Shown: piece by piece, positions 1 to 6,954 of the stretch
Position numbering within the stretch: the stretch's first letter is position 1
Layout: each line of letters starts with the position of its first letter
NCBI GenBank assembly: GCA_002396665.1
Contig: DGYJ01000116.1
Coordinates: forward strand, 16,317 to 35,578
Reading direction: 5' to 3'
Origin: Bdellovibrionaceae bacterium UBA5009
GTDB lineage: Bacteria > Bdellovibrionota > Bdellovibrionia > Bdellovibrionales > Bdellovibrionaceae
Length of the DNA stretch: 19,262 nucleotides
The notes under the pieces: model-generated
Database searches by the model: none
Told to the model about the DNA's origin: nothing
Seen by the model: the letters and a program-made list of their open reading frames with translations, nothing else
Translations under genes and position numbers: made by a program

Positions 1-1030
1 TATTTTCTTCTTTTGGTTTAATAATTCTGACCATGACCAAAATAAGCAAAAACAGTCCTGCGCTACCTATAAGCCCGAGCCGAATGGACATATTCTCATT
101 TTCCAAAGGAAATTGAGCCTGAGAGAATATTTCATCGATTTTTCGAAGAGGCTTTAATGGGTGGTCTGGAATTGGCTGAAAAAAATGTCTTAACTTCATA
201 CCGTAGATGTCGGCCTCGGCAGGATACTTAAAACTAGTGGCAAACCCTTTTCCATTTTCTTTCCAGTAAAGAAGCCCTGGCAAAAGTCCAATAACTGTCC
301 CAAGAACAACAGAACCAGCAGAGGCGGCGAGTGGTAATATATTGAATTTACAAGTTTCTGCCCAGTGATACACCCAAGCAAACACAAGCATAGAAATAAT
401 AAAAAACGCATAATAAGTGTTGTTTATCCCGACAAGCAGAAGAAGAAAATGGCAAAGCAACCATTCCTTTTTTGACAATTCAGACAAGCGACCTGTTCCT
501 AATAATATAATAACTAAACACGCAGTTGGTATGTAAGTTAAGTGGTAGGCCAAATGACCAATATGTCGAATAAAAACCCATGGTGTGATTGAAAAAATAA
601 AACCAAGAAATAAACTTAACCTTGTTGAGAATCCGAATTTAAAAAAACTCCAGGTTGCTAATGAACCTGCCAAGGCGGTGTTTAATATCCAGAAAAAATT
701 AATCGACTGAGTGGCCGTGAGACCAATGAGCTGCATGAACATTAGAATTAAAAAGTCACAATACTGGGCAAAGGCAAAATCAACAAAATCAAGCTGAAAT
801 GGGGCGCCAAGATTTTTAAAATAAAATAAAGAACCTTCGCCCACGGCCTTTGTAATAGACGAAAAGAAAATGCCGTCACCAGAGTACCAAAGCGGGACAT
901 GCAGGTCTATCCGCCACATTTTAAGGCCAATGAAAATTGTAATTATAGTCAGTATAAATTGAGCTAAAATAGAATGGGAAATTTTTTTCATTTCTGATGT
1001 TTGAAGCATTTTTAGAAATGGGTCACTCAT
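1..1030 (-). CDS. Polytopic membrane protein, GT-C-like, 3' end outside window
   Basis: An uninterrupted minus-strand frame of 343 codons runs from an ATG at 1030 to the left edge with no stop, so the C-terminus lies outside. The product is strongly hydrophobic. A first membrane segment lies near residues 21-37. A loop with WYSGDG (residues 48-53) follows, then several more membrane segments. An acidic residue in the first loop after the first helix is the layout of GT-C glycosyltransferases that use lipid-linked sugars, but no defining motif is visible, so GT-C is an inference. Methionines at residues 8 and 14 are alternative starts, and none has a clear ribosome-binding site. It is divergent from the glycosyltransferase starting near 1092 and lies in a glycan gene group, so a role in modifying or building a surface polysaccharide is likely. 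Certainty is high for a gene and low for its function. Confidence 0.8.
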   Translation of the reverse strand, partial: MSDPFLKMLQTSEMKKISHSILAQFILTIITIFIGLKMWRIDLHVPLWYSGDGIFFSSITKAVGEGSLFYFKNLGAPFQLDFVDFAFAQYCDFLILMFMQLIGLTATQSINFFWILNTALAGSLATWSFFKFGFSTRLSLFLGFIFSITPWVFIRHIGHLAYHLTYIPTACLVIILLGTGRLSELSKKEWLLCHFLLLLVGINNTYYAFFIISMLVFAWVYHWAETCKFNILPLAASAGSVVLGTVIGLLPGLLYWKENGKGFATSFKYPAEADIYGMKLRHFFQPIPDHPLKPLRKIDEIFSQAQFPLENENMSIRLGLIGSAGLFLLILVMVRIIKPKEEN

Positions 1031-1091
1031 TTTTAGCAAAAATGATTTATTAATGCATTACACAAAGTACTTGATAATTATGGGTTTACCT

Positions 1092-1853
1092 ATGAAAACT
1101 GATCTTATGAACCCACTTGTAACCATTGTTATTCCAGTTTTTAATTCTGAAAAGACAATCCAGGAGACTCTTTCTTCGGTTATTGGACAAACATATGGTC
1201 AATGGCAGGCTTTGATTGTTGCTGATCGGGGCACAACGGATTCCACCGAAGAAGTCGTAAAAAAAATAGCTGATCCAAGATTGAAATACGTATATTTAAG
1301 CGAGGCTCGCGGCCTATCTGATTGTCGCAATTATGGAATAGATCATGCGGCAGGAGAGCTGGTTGCTTTCTTAGATAGCGATGATATTTGGAGTCCGGAG
1401 AAGCTTCAGAGGCAAATTGATGCCCTTCAGGGCAATGATTTTGGGTTATGTGTTACCGGATTTCATAGGTTTGATGACATAACAGGCAAGCAGATTTCGA
1501 AAAATACTCCGAAGGAAAAATTTAATTCTGAGGATCTATTTAAGAATAATTTTATTGGGTGCTCCACGGCTATGGTAAATAAAAATAAAATTGGACAAGT
1601 CCGATTCAAAAATATGCACCAAGAAGATTTTGTTTTTTGGCTCGAAATATTAAACCAAGGCATTTCAGGGATAGGTATTAAAGATGATCTTGTTGGATAT
1701 CGAGTTCTGCCAAATTCCCGTTCATCAAGAGTCAACCGTCCCTTCAATCGTTGGAAAATTATGCGACAACATTTTGGATTGAGTTTTTTAAAGTCATTTT
1801 ATTATTTTTCAAATTATGCTTTGACCGCAATTTTGAAAAGATTTGAGATATAA
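1092..1853 (+). CDS. Glycosyltransferase family 2 (TuaG/WcaA-like)
   Basis: This is a GT-A fold glycosyltransferase expected to move a sugar from a nucleotide donor onto a glycan or lipid acceptor at the inner face of the membrane. Visible motifs are PLVTIVIPVFN at the N-terminus, an ADRGTTDST segment where the family has the D-x-x-S-x-D nucleotide-binding loop, the metal-binding LDSDD, and QEDFVFW, which matches the catalytic acidic motif of TuaG-like enzymes. No transmembrane helix is apparent. The frame is open from an ATG at 1053, but the family normally begins just before the PLVTIVIP strand, so ATG 1092 or ATG 1107 is more likely. None of these starts has a strong Shine-Dalgarno. The gene ends 3 nt before the nucleotidyltransferase at 1857, so the two are almost certainly co-transcribed. 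The acceptor and donor cannot be told from the sequence. Confidence 0.9.
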   Translation: MKTDLMNPLVTIVIPVFNSEKTIQETLSSVIGQTYGQWQALIVADRGTTDSTEEVVKKIADPRLKYVYLSEARGLSDCRNYGIDHAAGELVAFLDSDDIWSPEKLQRQIDALQGNDFGLCVTGFHRFDDITGKQISKNTPKEKFNSEDLFKNNFIGCSTAMVNKNKIGQVRFKNMHQEDFVFWLEILNQGISGIGIKDDLVGYRVLPNSRSSRVNRPFNRWKIMRQHFGLSFLKSFYYFSNYALTAILKRFEI

Positions 1854-1856
1854 AAT

Positions 1857-2561
1857 ATGAACATATCTGACACTCCAATTTTCGTTTTAGCTGGTGGTCG
1901 CGCAACCCGCCTAAAGCACTTATCTCAAAATCTTCCGAAATATCTTATGCCAGTAGATAAGAATCGATGTTTTGCAGACATTCATCTTGATTGGATCAGG
2001 CAACAAGGATTTAAAAATGTTTTTTTGAGCATAGGATATCTGGGTGACCAAATTATGGATTACTGCAAAGACGGTAGTCGATGGGGGCTCAACATTAAAT
2101 ATTTCGAAGATGGCACAACTCCATTAGGGACCGGAGGAGCTGTTCGGCTATCTTTGAAGGAAAAATTTGATTATTTAGCAATAACATACGGGGATACAAT
2201 TTTAAGTTTAGATTCGTCTAATTTATTGAAAAGTATTCAAACCGATAGTCACGCCTTGGGATTGATGACCGTTTACCCCTGTGATGTGCCTGGACATGTT
2301 TGTAATGCGACGATGATAGATGGCAAGGTCATATACAACAAGCTTCATACGATGCCCAATTGGCAGCACATAGACTATGGATTTCTTATTTTGAAACGAG
2401 CATGTATAGAATCATTTAGTGAGCAAACACCTTTGGATTTGGCGATGCCATTAAGTGAAATATCAGAACAAGGAAAGCTGATCGGCTTTGAAGTAAAAGC
2501 CCGATTTTGGGAGATTGGAAGTGTAGAGTCTTTGAGTGAGTTTCAAAAAAAATTTCAATGA
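1857..2561 (+). CDS. Sugar-1-phosphate nucleotidyltransferase (HddC-like)
   Basis: This enzyme would activate a sugar 1-phosphate with an NTP to give the nucleotide sugar used by neighbouring glycosyltransferases. The 234-residue product has the nucleotidyltransferase signature: VLAGGRATRL (10-19), PKYLMPV (27-33), GTGGAV (91-96) and a metal-binding YGDT (111-114). It also has IDYGF in the second half and WEIGSVESL near the C-terminus. Small single-domain enzymes of this type include HddC, which makes GDP-D-glycero-alpha-D-manno-heptose. That subgroup is suggested by length, by the C-terminal EIGS motif and by the isomerase and phosphatase genes about 2 kb downstream. Another sugar 1-phosphate remains possible. 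It starts 3 nt after the glycosyltransferase stop. It ends 4 nt before the stop of the convergent membrane-protein gene, with no room for a private terminator. Confidence 0.88.
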   Translation: MNISDTPIFVLAGGRATRLKHLSQNLPKYLMPVDKNRCFADIHLDWIRQQGFKNVFLSIGYLGDQIMDYCKDGSRWGLNIKYFEDGTTPLGTGGAVRLSLKEKFDYLAITYGDTILSLDSSNLLKSIQTDSHALGLMTVYPCDVPGHVCNATMIDGKVIYNKLHTMPNWQHIDYGFLILKRACIESFSEQTPLDLAMPLSEISEQGKLIGFEVKARFWEIGSVESLSEFQKKFQ

Positions 2562-2565
2562 TTCC

Positions 2566-3846
2566 TTAGTTCGTTTTTAGACTTTCACATAGAGGATATG
2601 TATTGGCTTCCCGTTTGCTCATCATAAAGTAAAGGGTAGGCTGGGCAAAAATAGAAATTATCAATGTCAATTTTAGAACTTTTTTTGTAAGGCCCTCTGA
2701 ATTTAGAAAAAATGGCGCCAATGCAAGGGCTGGAAGTAGCCCTTTTAAATAATCACGATATAAGTCAAATGCATCTGTTCCCAAGCATGAAACTAGAATA
2801 ACAACTGGCAAGACGGTTAAAAAAAATAAAGATTTTTGTCTGTTTTTAATTGCTGTTGTAAGTAAACAGAAAATTATGGATGAAAATATGAGGGATGCAA
2901 AAATATGATCAAATTTTAAGGCTTCTATTGAGAATAAAACTTTATCTAGCATCGTCTTGAGTGGGGGACCGATAATATTTTGGGGTCCTGCCAGGGAAGG
3001 GTAAATGCCAGTTCTTAATTTAATATAGGAGTACCAAAGAATATATAGAGCCATTGGTGCAAGGTATATGAATCCAGATTTTTGCAATTCATTAACAATA
3101 TGGGAATCCGCATTTTTTAAAAAAAAGGAATCAAATCGAAATTTTCTTTTGAAAGAAGTTTGTGATATGAGCCAATAAAAAAATAGTGAAAAAGAAAAAA
3201 GTATATATATTTCTCTACACAATATTGCCAACGTTAGGGGCACAAGACTAAGCTTCAGTCTATTTTTGCTAATAAAAAACAATCCAATTAAAAAATAGCT
3301 GTCAGCTGCAACATCGCCAAGTCCATGAAGTAGAGAACTTTGTGCTCCTACTGAAAATGACCATAGCCAAAGCCAATGTACAGATATTTTTTGCTGCATA
3401 AAAAGTAGGGACAATGAAAGCAGACCAAATAAGAAGACGATTTGGTTCGACAGCCAATATGTGAAGGGTGAAACTGCGCCATCTTTTGATAACGAACTAA
3501 GAATATTTCCTGTGATTGGAAGTCCGATTCGTTGGTATCTGTAAGCTGGAGCATCCAGTCCAATTTCATAGCCTGGATTGATATAAAGGTTGTTTGCGAC
3601 GAGATAGTAAAATTGACCATCCCATCCCACCGGAATTTCACCGTTTGAGTTTTTATTCTGGAAAAATGGAGGTCCAGCATTTTTTTGAACTTCAATGGGC
3701 TGTTTGAAAAATGAAGAGGAAAGGGTTGCCCAATAAAAATTTCCACAAAATTGAGATTCAATAATTTGAAGTTGGATAAATACACTTACTACCCAAATTA
3801 CTAACGCATAACAAATATGTTTAATGAGATGCTTTGAATGTACCAT
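2566..3846 (-). CDS. Polytopic membrane protein with GWDGQFYY and PAYRYQRI motifs
   Basis: The 426-residue product has about ten hydrophobic segments and one large loop between the first and second. That loop (about residues 30-120) carries GWDGQFYY (74-81) and DAPAYRYQRI (98-107). This combination is typical of a family of bacterial membrane proteins annotated as cell-surface glycopolymer formation proteins. An acidic residue in the first periplasmic loop suggests a GT-C-type transferase, but that is inference. ATG 3846 is preceded by TAGGAA at a suitable distance, which supports this start. It is convergent with the nucleotidyltransferase and divergent from the transaldolase operon, so it has its own promoter somewhere in 3847-4037. 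It probably works in assembly or modification of the same surface glycan as its neighbours. Confidence 0.82.
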   Translation of the reverse strand: MVHSKHLIKHICYALVIWVVSVFIQLQIIESQFCGNFYWATLSSSFFKQPIEVQKNAGPPFFQNKNSNGEIPVGWDGQFYYLVANNLYINPGYEIGLDAPAYRYQRIGLPITGNILSSLSKDGAVSPFTYWLSNQIVFLFGLLSLSLLFMQQKISVHWLWLWSFSVGAQSSLLHGLGDVAADSYFLIGLFFISKNRLKLSLVPLTLAILCREIYILFSFSLFFYWLISQTSFKRKFRFDSFFLKNADSHIVNELQKSGFIYLAPMALYILWYSYIKLRTGIYPSLAGPQNIIGPPLKTMLDKVLFSIEALKFDHIFASLIFSSIIFCLLTTAIKNRQKSLFFLTVLPVVILVSCLGTDAFDLYRDYLKGLLPALALAPFFLNSEGLTKKVLKLTLIISIFAQPTLYFMMSKREANTYPLCESLKTN

Positions 3847-4037
3847 ATATTCCTATGAAATCAGGTGTTCTAAAGCTTTAATCAAACCAAACTATATTGA
3901 AAGAATAAACATGATTGTTGAGTTGCGTCACTTGCCTTTCAAATTATTAAATTTTAAAGCGGAGACTGGCTTTTTCTGCCTCTTTCGAATATGAATGACA
4001 TGTTAATAAATCATTAATTTTCTCTCAAGGAGAGCCT
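3847..4037. other. Divergent intergenic region between membrane-protein gene and transaldolase operon
   Basis: These 191 nt separate two divergent starts and must hold promoters for both. On the plus side the only clear signal is a strong Shine-Dalgarno, AAGGAGAG at 4027-4034, before the transaldolase ATG. On the minus side a TATAGT-like hexamer occurs in the A+T-rich stretch around 3890, without a convincing -35 partner. I see no hairpin, repeat or small gene here. Confidence 0.5.
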
Positions 4038-4763
4038 ATGAGCGCAAAATCCCCATTTCAAAACAAAATTAAAATCTACTCTGATGGAGCAGATAAAAAA
4101 GCCATGCTTGAAATGGCGGCCAGCCCTCAAATTCAGGGTCTTACAACGAACCCAACTTTGATGAAAAAAGCGGGTGTGACGGACTACCGAGCTTTTTGTA
4201 AAGATATTTTGACACACATTAAAGAAAAGCCGCTTTCCTTCGAAGTCTTCGCTGATGATTTTAGCGAGATGAAAAGACAGGCCCTAGAAATCGCCACTTG
4301 GGGTAAAAATGTTTATGTCAAAATTCCAATTACAAATTCTGAAGGCCAAAGCTCGATTCCACTCATCAAAGAGCTTTCACAAAACAAAGTAAAATTGAAT
4401 GTCACTGCCCTTTTAACTTTTGAGCAAGTGATCGAAACTGTCTACGCTGTCAAAGGCGGGGCTCCATCTATTGTTTCCGTTTTTGCTGGACGTATTGCTG
4501 ATACTGGTCGCGATCCAATGCCAATCATGGCCGCATCTTCTGATCTTTGCCGCACCATGGGTTCTGAAATAGAATTGTTGTGGGCATCTTCACGTGAAGC
4601 ATTGAATATCGTTCAGGCTGAAATGGCGGGATGCCATATCATCACTGCGACTCCAGAGTTGATTAAAAAAACATCTATGTTCAATAAAGATTTGAAAGAA
4701 TTAAGCTTGGACACTGTCCGTATGTTTAAAAATGATTCGGACTCTGCGGGTTTTAAACTTTAA
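4038..4763 (+). CDS. Small transaldolase / fructose-6-phosphate aldolase-like protein
   Basis: This is a class I Schiff-base aldolase of the transaldolase family. The 241-residue length fits the short TalC/FSA-type branch rather than the 310-residue classical enzyme. Motifs in order are GLTTNPTL (34-41), VYVKIPIT (92-99) with the expected Schiff-base lysine K95, LNVTALLTFEQ (120-130), and SVFAGRIADTGRDP (147-160). Family members transfer dihydroxyacetone units between sugar phosphates, a reaction that can make sedoheptulose 7-phosphate. A strong Shine-Dalgarno at 4027-4034 supports the ATG at 4038. It is the first gene of a three-gene operon, 15 nt before the SIS isomerase. Its placement with GmhA-like and GmhB-like genes suggests a dedicated supply of the C7 precursor for heptose synthesis, though it may also act in central metabolism. 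Confidence 0.9.
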   Translation: MSAKSPFQNKIKIYSDGADKKAMLEMAASPQIQGLTTNPTLMKKAGVTDYRAFCKDILTHIKEKPLSFEVFADDFSEMKRQALEIATWGKNVYVKIPITNSEGQSSIPLIKELSQNKVKLNVTALLTFEQVIETVYAVKGGAPSIVSVFAGRIADTGRDPMPIMAASSDLCRTMGSEIELLWASSREALNIVQAEMAGCHIITATPELIKKTSMFNKDLKELSLDTVRMFKNDSDSAGFKL

Positions 4764-4778
4764 TAAGGAAATTATAAA

Positions 4779-5381
4779 ATGAGTTTTTCAGCACAATTTT
4801 TAAATGAAACAGTCGAAATCGTTAAAAGTTTAAACCCACAAACCATCGATGCCATGGCCGAAGCCTTAGCGGCTTCACGTGACCAAGGCGGTCGTTTATT
4901 TATTCTTGGTGTTGGCGGTTCTGCAGGTCATGCAGGCCACGCTGTGAATGATTTTAGAAAGATTTGTGGTTTTGAGGCTTATGCTCCAACGGACAATGTG
5001 TCTGAGCTGACTGCAAGAATTAATGACGAAGGCTGGGAGACTTGCTTTAGCGAGTGGCTTAAGGGCTGCCGAATCAATTCTAAAGACGCTGTTTTGGTTT
5101 TTTCAGTTGGTGGCGGCAATAAAGAAAAAAATATTTCAATGAATCTTGTGCGTGCCCTTGAAGTTGCAAAAGACGTAGGTGCAACGATCACAGGCATTGT
5201 TGGTAAAGATGGCGGTTTTACAAAAGTAGCATCTAAGCAATGTGTTGTGATTCCACCGACGTACTCTGATCGCATCACTCCGCACACAGAGGGTCTTTGT
5301 GCAGTGGTTTGGCATTTGATGGTTTCCCATCCTGCTTTGAAAATAAAACAAACAAAATGGGAAAGTACAAAATCTGTCTAA
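4779..5381 (+). CDS. SIS-domain sugar-phosphate isomerase, GmhA-like
   Basis: The 200-residue single SIS domain is close to the usual GmhA length of about 192. GmhA turns sedoheptulose 7-phosphate into D-glycero-D-manno-heptose 7-phosphate in the cytoplasm. The phosphate-binding GVGGSAGHAGHA lies at 44-55 and the C-terminal helix at about 170-182 carries TEGLCAVVWH. Compared from memory with E. coli GmhA, the metal/catalytic set His61-Glu65-Gln172-His180 appears here as H54-D58-E171-H179. The STSGNS phosphate loop is replaced by SVGGGN with a short insertion. These changes suggest a related but possibly different ketose phosphate substrate. AAGGAA precedes the ATG. The stop is separated by one base from the ATG of the phosphatase gene, so translation is probably coupled. 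The gene order strongly supports a heptose-type role. Confidence 0.85.
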   Translation: MSFSAQFLNETVEIVKSLNPQTIDAMAEALAASRDQGGRLFILGVGGSAGHAGHAVNDFRKICGFEAYAPTDNVSELTARINDEGWETCFSEWLKGCRINSKDAVLVFSVGGGNKEKNISMNLVRALEVAKDVGATITGIVGKDGGFTKVASKQCVVIPPTYSDRITPHTEGLCAVVWHLMVSHPALKIKQTKWESTKSV

Positions 5382-5382
5382 G

Positions 5383-5982
5383 ATGAAAGTGCAAAATTCA
5401 CAACTGCGACCAGCCGTTTTTTTCGACCGAGATGGTGTCATTTGTGAATTTGTCGATGAACTTTCAAAATTTGAAGAATTTCGTTTTCGAAAAGGAATTG
5501 CCGAAGCCATTCGATTGTTAAATCAGAATGGCTTTTTAGTTTTTGTGGCCACAAATCAGCCCAATATCGCAAAAGCCAAAATGACCTTAACAGAATTGAA
5601 TCGAATTCATGATTATATGGTCAGTGAATTATCCCAACAGGGTGCAAAAATCGACAGGGTCTATTTTTGCCCACACCGAACCGCAGAAGGCGGCGGGGTT
5701 GTCGAGGGCTACATTAAAGACTGCGATTGTCGTAAGCCCAAAGCTGGAATGCTTTTGCAGGCGGCCCAAGAATTTAATATCGACAAAAAAAATTCGTTTA
5801 TGATTGGCGATACGTGGAGAGATGTTGGATGTGCGAACTCCTTTGGCATTCCATGCCTTGGATTGCTTGGCGGTGGCGGCTTTCCGTATCCTGAAGATTC
5901 TAAAGAATCACAAAAACCACAGCCCCTTAAAATTTTTAGTAACCCACATGAAGCTGTTCAGTGGATTGTTAAAAACGGATAA
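5383..5982 (+). CDS. gmhB: D-glycero-D-manno-heptose 1,7-bisphosphate phosphatase (GmhB-type HAD)
   Basis: This HAD hydrolase is expected to remove the C7 phosphate from a heptose 1,7-bisphosphate in the cytoplasm. HAD motif I is FFDRDGV with nucleophile D15 and acid D17. Motif II is ATNQ (56-59), with CRKPKAG near 116-122. The metal-binding acidic motif is GDTWRD (142-147). The structural zinc site of the GmhB family is complete: C96 and H98 in CPH, then C114 and C116 in CDC. The length of 199 residues is normal. A short insertion lies between the two zinc-ligand pairs compared with E. coli GmhB. It is the third gene of the transaldolase-SIS-HAD operon and starts one base after the previous stop. 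Histidinol-phosphate phosphatase is the main alternative, because HisB-N is a close relative, but the context favours heptose. Confidence 0.88.
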   Translation: MKVQNSQLRPAVFFDRDGVICEFVDELSKFEEFRFRKGIAEAIRLLNQNGFLVFVATNQPNIAKAKMTLTELNRIHDYMVSELSQQGAKIDRVYFCPHRTAEGGGVVEGYIKDCDCRKPKAGMLLQAAQEFNIDKKNSFMIGDTWRDVGCANSFGIPCLGLLGGGGFPYPEDSKESQKPQPLKIFSNPHEAVQWIVKNG

Positions 5983-6121
5983 GTGTATCATTTTGGAACA
6001 AACTCAATCTTTAAATTGAAGAATAATCTTAGTATTTATATTCGACACGTGATTACTTTATTGCTTGTGCAATCGTACTGAATCCATCCCTTCTGTTGGT
6101 ATTAAATTTGTAATGCTTAAA

Positions 6122-6127
6122 TATAAT
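6122..6127 (+). promoter_or_regulatory. Candidate -10 box (TATAAT) of the secreted-protein gene
   Basis: A perfect TATAAT lies about 75-80 nt before the start of the downstream gene. The best -35-like hexamer upstream is TTGGTA at 6096-6101, but the spacing of 20 nt is longer than usual. The region is A+T-rich, so a chance match is possible. Confidence 0.3.
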
Positions 6128-6150
6128 AGGGCGATAATGATATCGATTTA

Positions 6151-6173
6151 AATCCAAAATGAATTTTTGGATT
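6151..6173 (+). promoter_or_regulatory. 9-bp perfect hairpin in leader of secreted-protein gene
   Basis: AATCCAAAA (6151-6159) pairs fully with TTTTGGATT (6165-6173) around a TGAAT loop. It ends about 20-30 nt before the translation start. A smaller 5-bp inverted repeat, CGATA/TATCG (6132-6136 and 6141-6145), lies just upstream. No T-run follows directly, so it is not a typical terminator. It could be a protein-binding palindrome or a leader RNA hairpin affecting translation or stability. Confidence 0.4.
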
Positions 6174-6204
6174 GTAGAAATGTTTCGATGAAAAGGTGGT
6201 TCAA

Positions 6205-6954
6205 TTGGAGATTTTTAAAAATTTTAACAAGGTCATCCTTTTACTTACGCTTCTTTTTACTGCGATATCAAATGCAGATGAGGTTAGAATTTTGCCTATA
6301 GATTTTGATTTGGCTCAGTTGAACTCACAAAATAAAAATAATCGCCCGGATTCCATGGACTTGTCTAAAGGTAATATTTCAAATTTGATTAAAGATCCTC
6401 GGTTTTTATCTAAAATGGGACCCGTAGCCCAGATTAAAGAGCTTCAACCGAATTCTATTGGCGGTAAAAATCGGTACAAGACATATTATGTTTTTCCGCT
6501 CCCTAATGAGGCTGATCTAAAATCCTACGAAGGAAGTAAATTTTTAGGGATGTCGCAGAAGGAAGCTCTTCGGGCCTCAAGAGATGATCGTTCAAGCTCT
6601 GCGTGTTCGGCGGTACATGATCAAGGAGATTTGGCCAATCGTTGGTGTCACAGCACACTTTCAAGGAACCTTGCAGACTTTCTACAAAGAAAAGGAGCAA
6701 GTCCTTTGCTTGCCAATGCTGCCGGTGCTTTTCTATGGGTTCCTAAAGAATACTTTTATGATTTGAACCCATCATCTGGCGATCTTGTTGTGACCTACAA
6801 AGATAGTTTGGGAACGAAAAGATCGACCTTTGAAGTTTCTATTTTTGGAGACGCTGTTTTTAAAGGAGAAAGAGCTAGCGGAGCTCTTCGGCCATTTAAG
6901 AATAGTACTCCCTTTGTTACATTCAAAAGAAGCTTAGGTGGATCTGCTAGGTAG
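6205..6954 (+). CDS. Unrecognised secreted protein with Sec signal peptide
   Basis: I do not recognise this family. The frame is open from a GTG at 6196, but AAGGTGG at 6193-6199 is well spaced for the in-frame TTG at 6205, so I prefer 6205. The product of about 249 residues begins with a short basic segment and a hydrophobic stretch (KVILLLTLLFTAIS). A likely signal-peptidase I site follows SNA, before DEV. The mature part is about 225 residues with no further membrane segments. It contains two cysteines 14 residues apart (SSSACSAV and NRWCHSTL), suitable for a periplasmic disulfide. The C-terminal half looks beta-rich. Its stop directly abuts the stop of the convergent cytochrome gene. A periplasmic or exported role is inferred from the signal peptide only. 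Confidence 0.72.
   Translation: MEIFKNFNKVILLLTLLFTAISNADEVRILPIDFDLAQLNSQNKNNRPDSMDLSKGNISNLIKDPRFLSKMGPVAQIKELQPNSIGGKNRYKTYYVFPLPNEADLKSYEGSKFLGMSQKEALRASRDDRSSSACSAVHDQGDLANRWCHSTLSRNLADFLQRKGASPLLANAAGAFLWVPKEYFYDLNPSSGDLVVTYKDSLGTKRSTFEVSIFGDAVFKGERASGALRPFKNSTPFVTFKRSLGGSAR

Noticed and set aside
196..411. A 71-residue minus-strand reading frame with a lipoprotein-like N-terminus
   Set aside because: It lies inside the long minus-strand membrane-protein frame 1-1030 in another phase, and its hydrophobic start reflects the membrane-coding sequence on the same strand.
3348..3785. A 145-residue minus-strand reading frame
   Set aside because: It is fully inside the 426-codon membrane-protein gene in a different frame and has no recognisable family or ribosome-binding site.
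2566..3846. O-antigen ligase or polymerase (WaaL/Wzy) for the minus-strand membrane protein
   Set aside because: Those families have their large periplasmic loop late in the protein. Here the large loop is the first one and carries the GWDGQFYY and PAYRYQRI motifs of another family.
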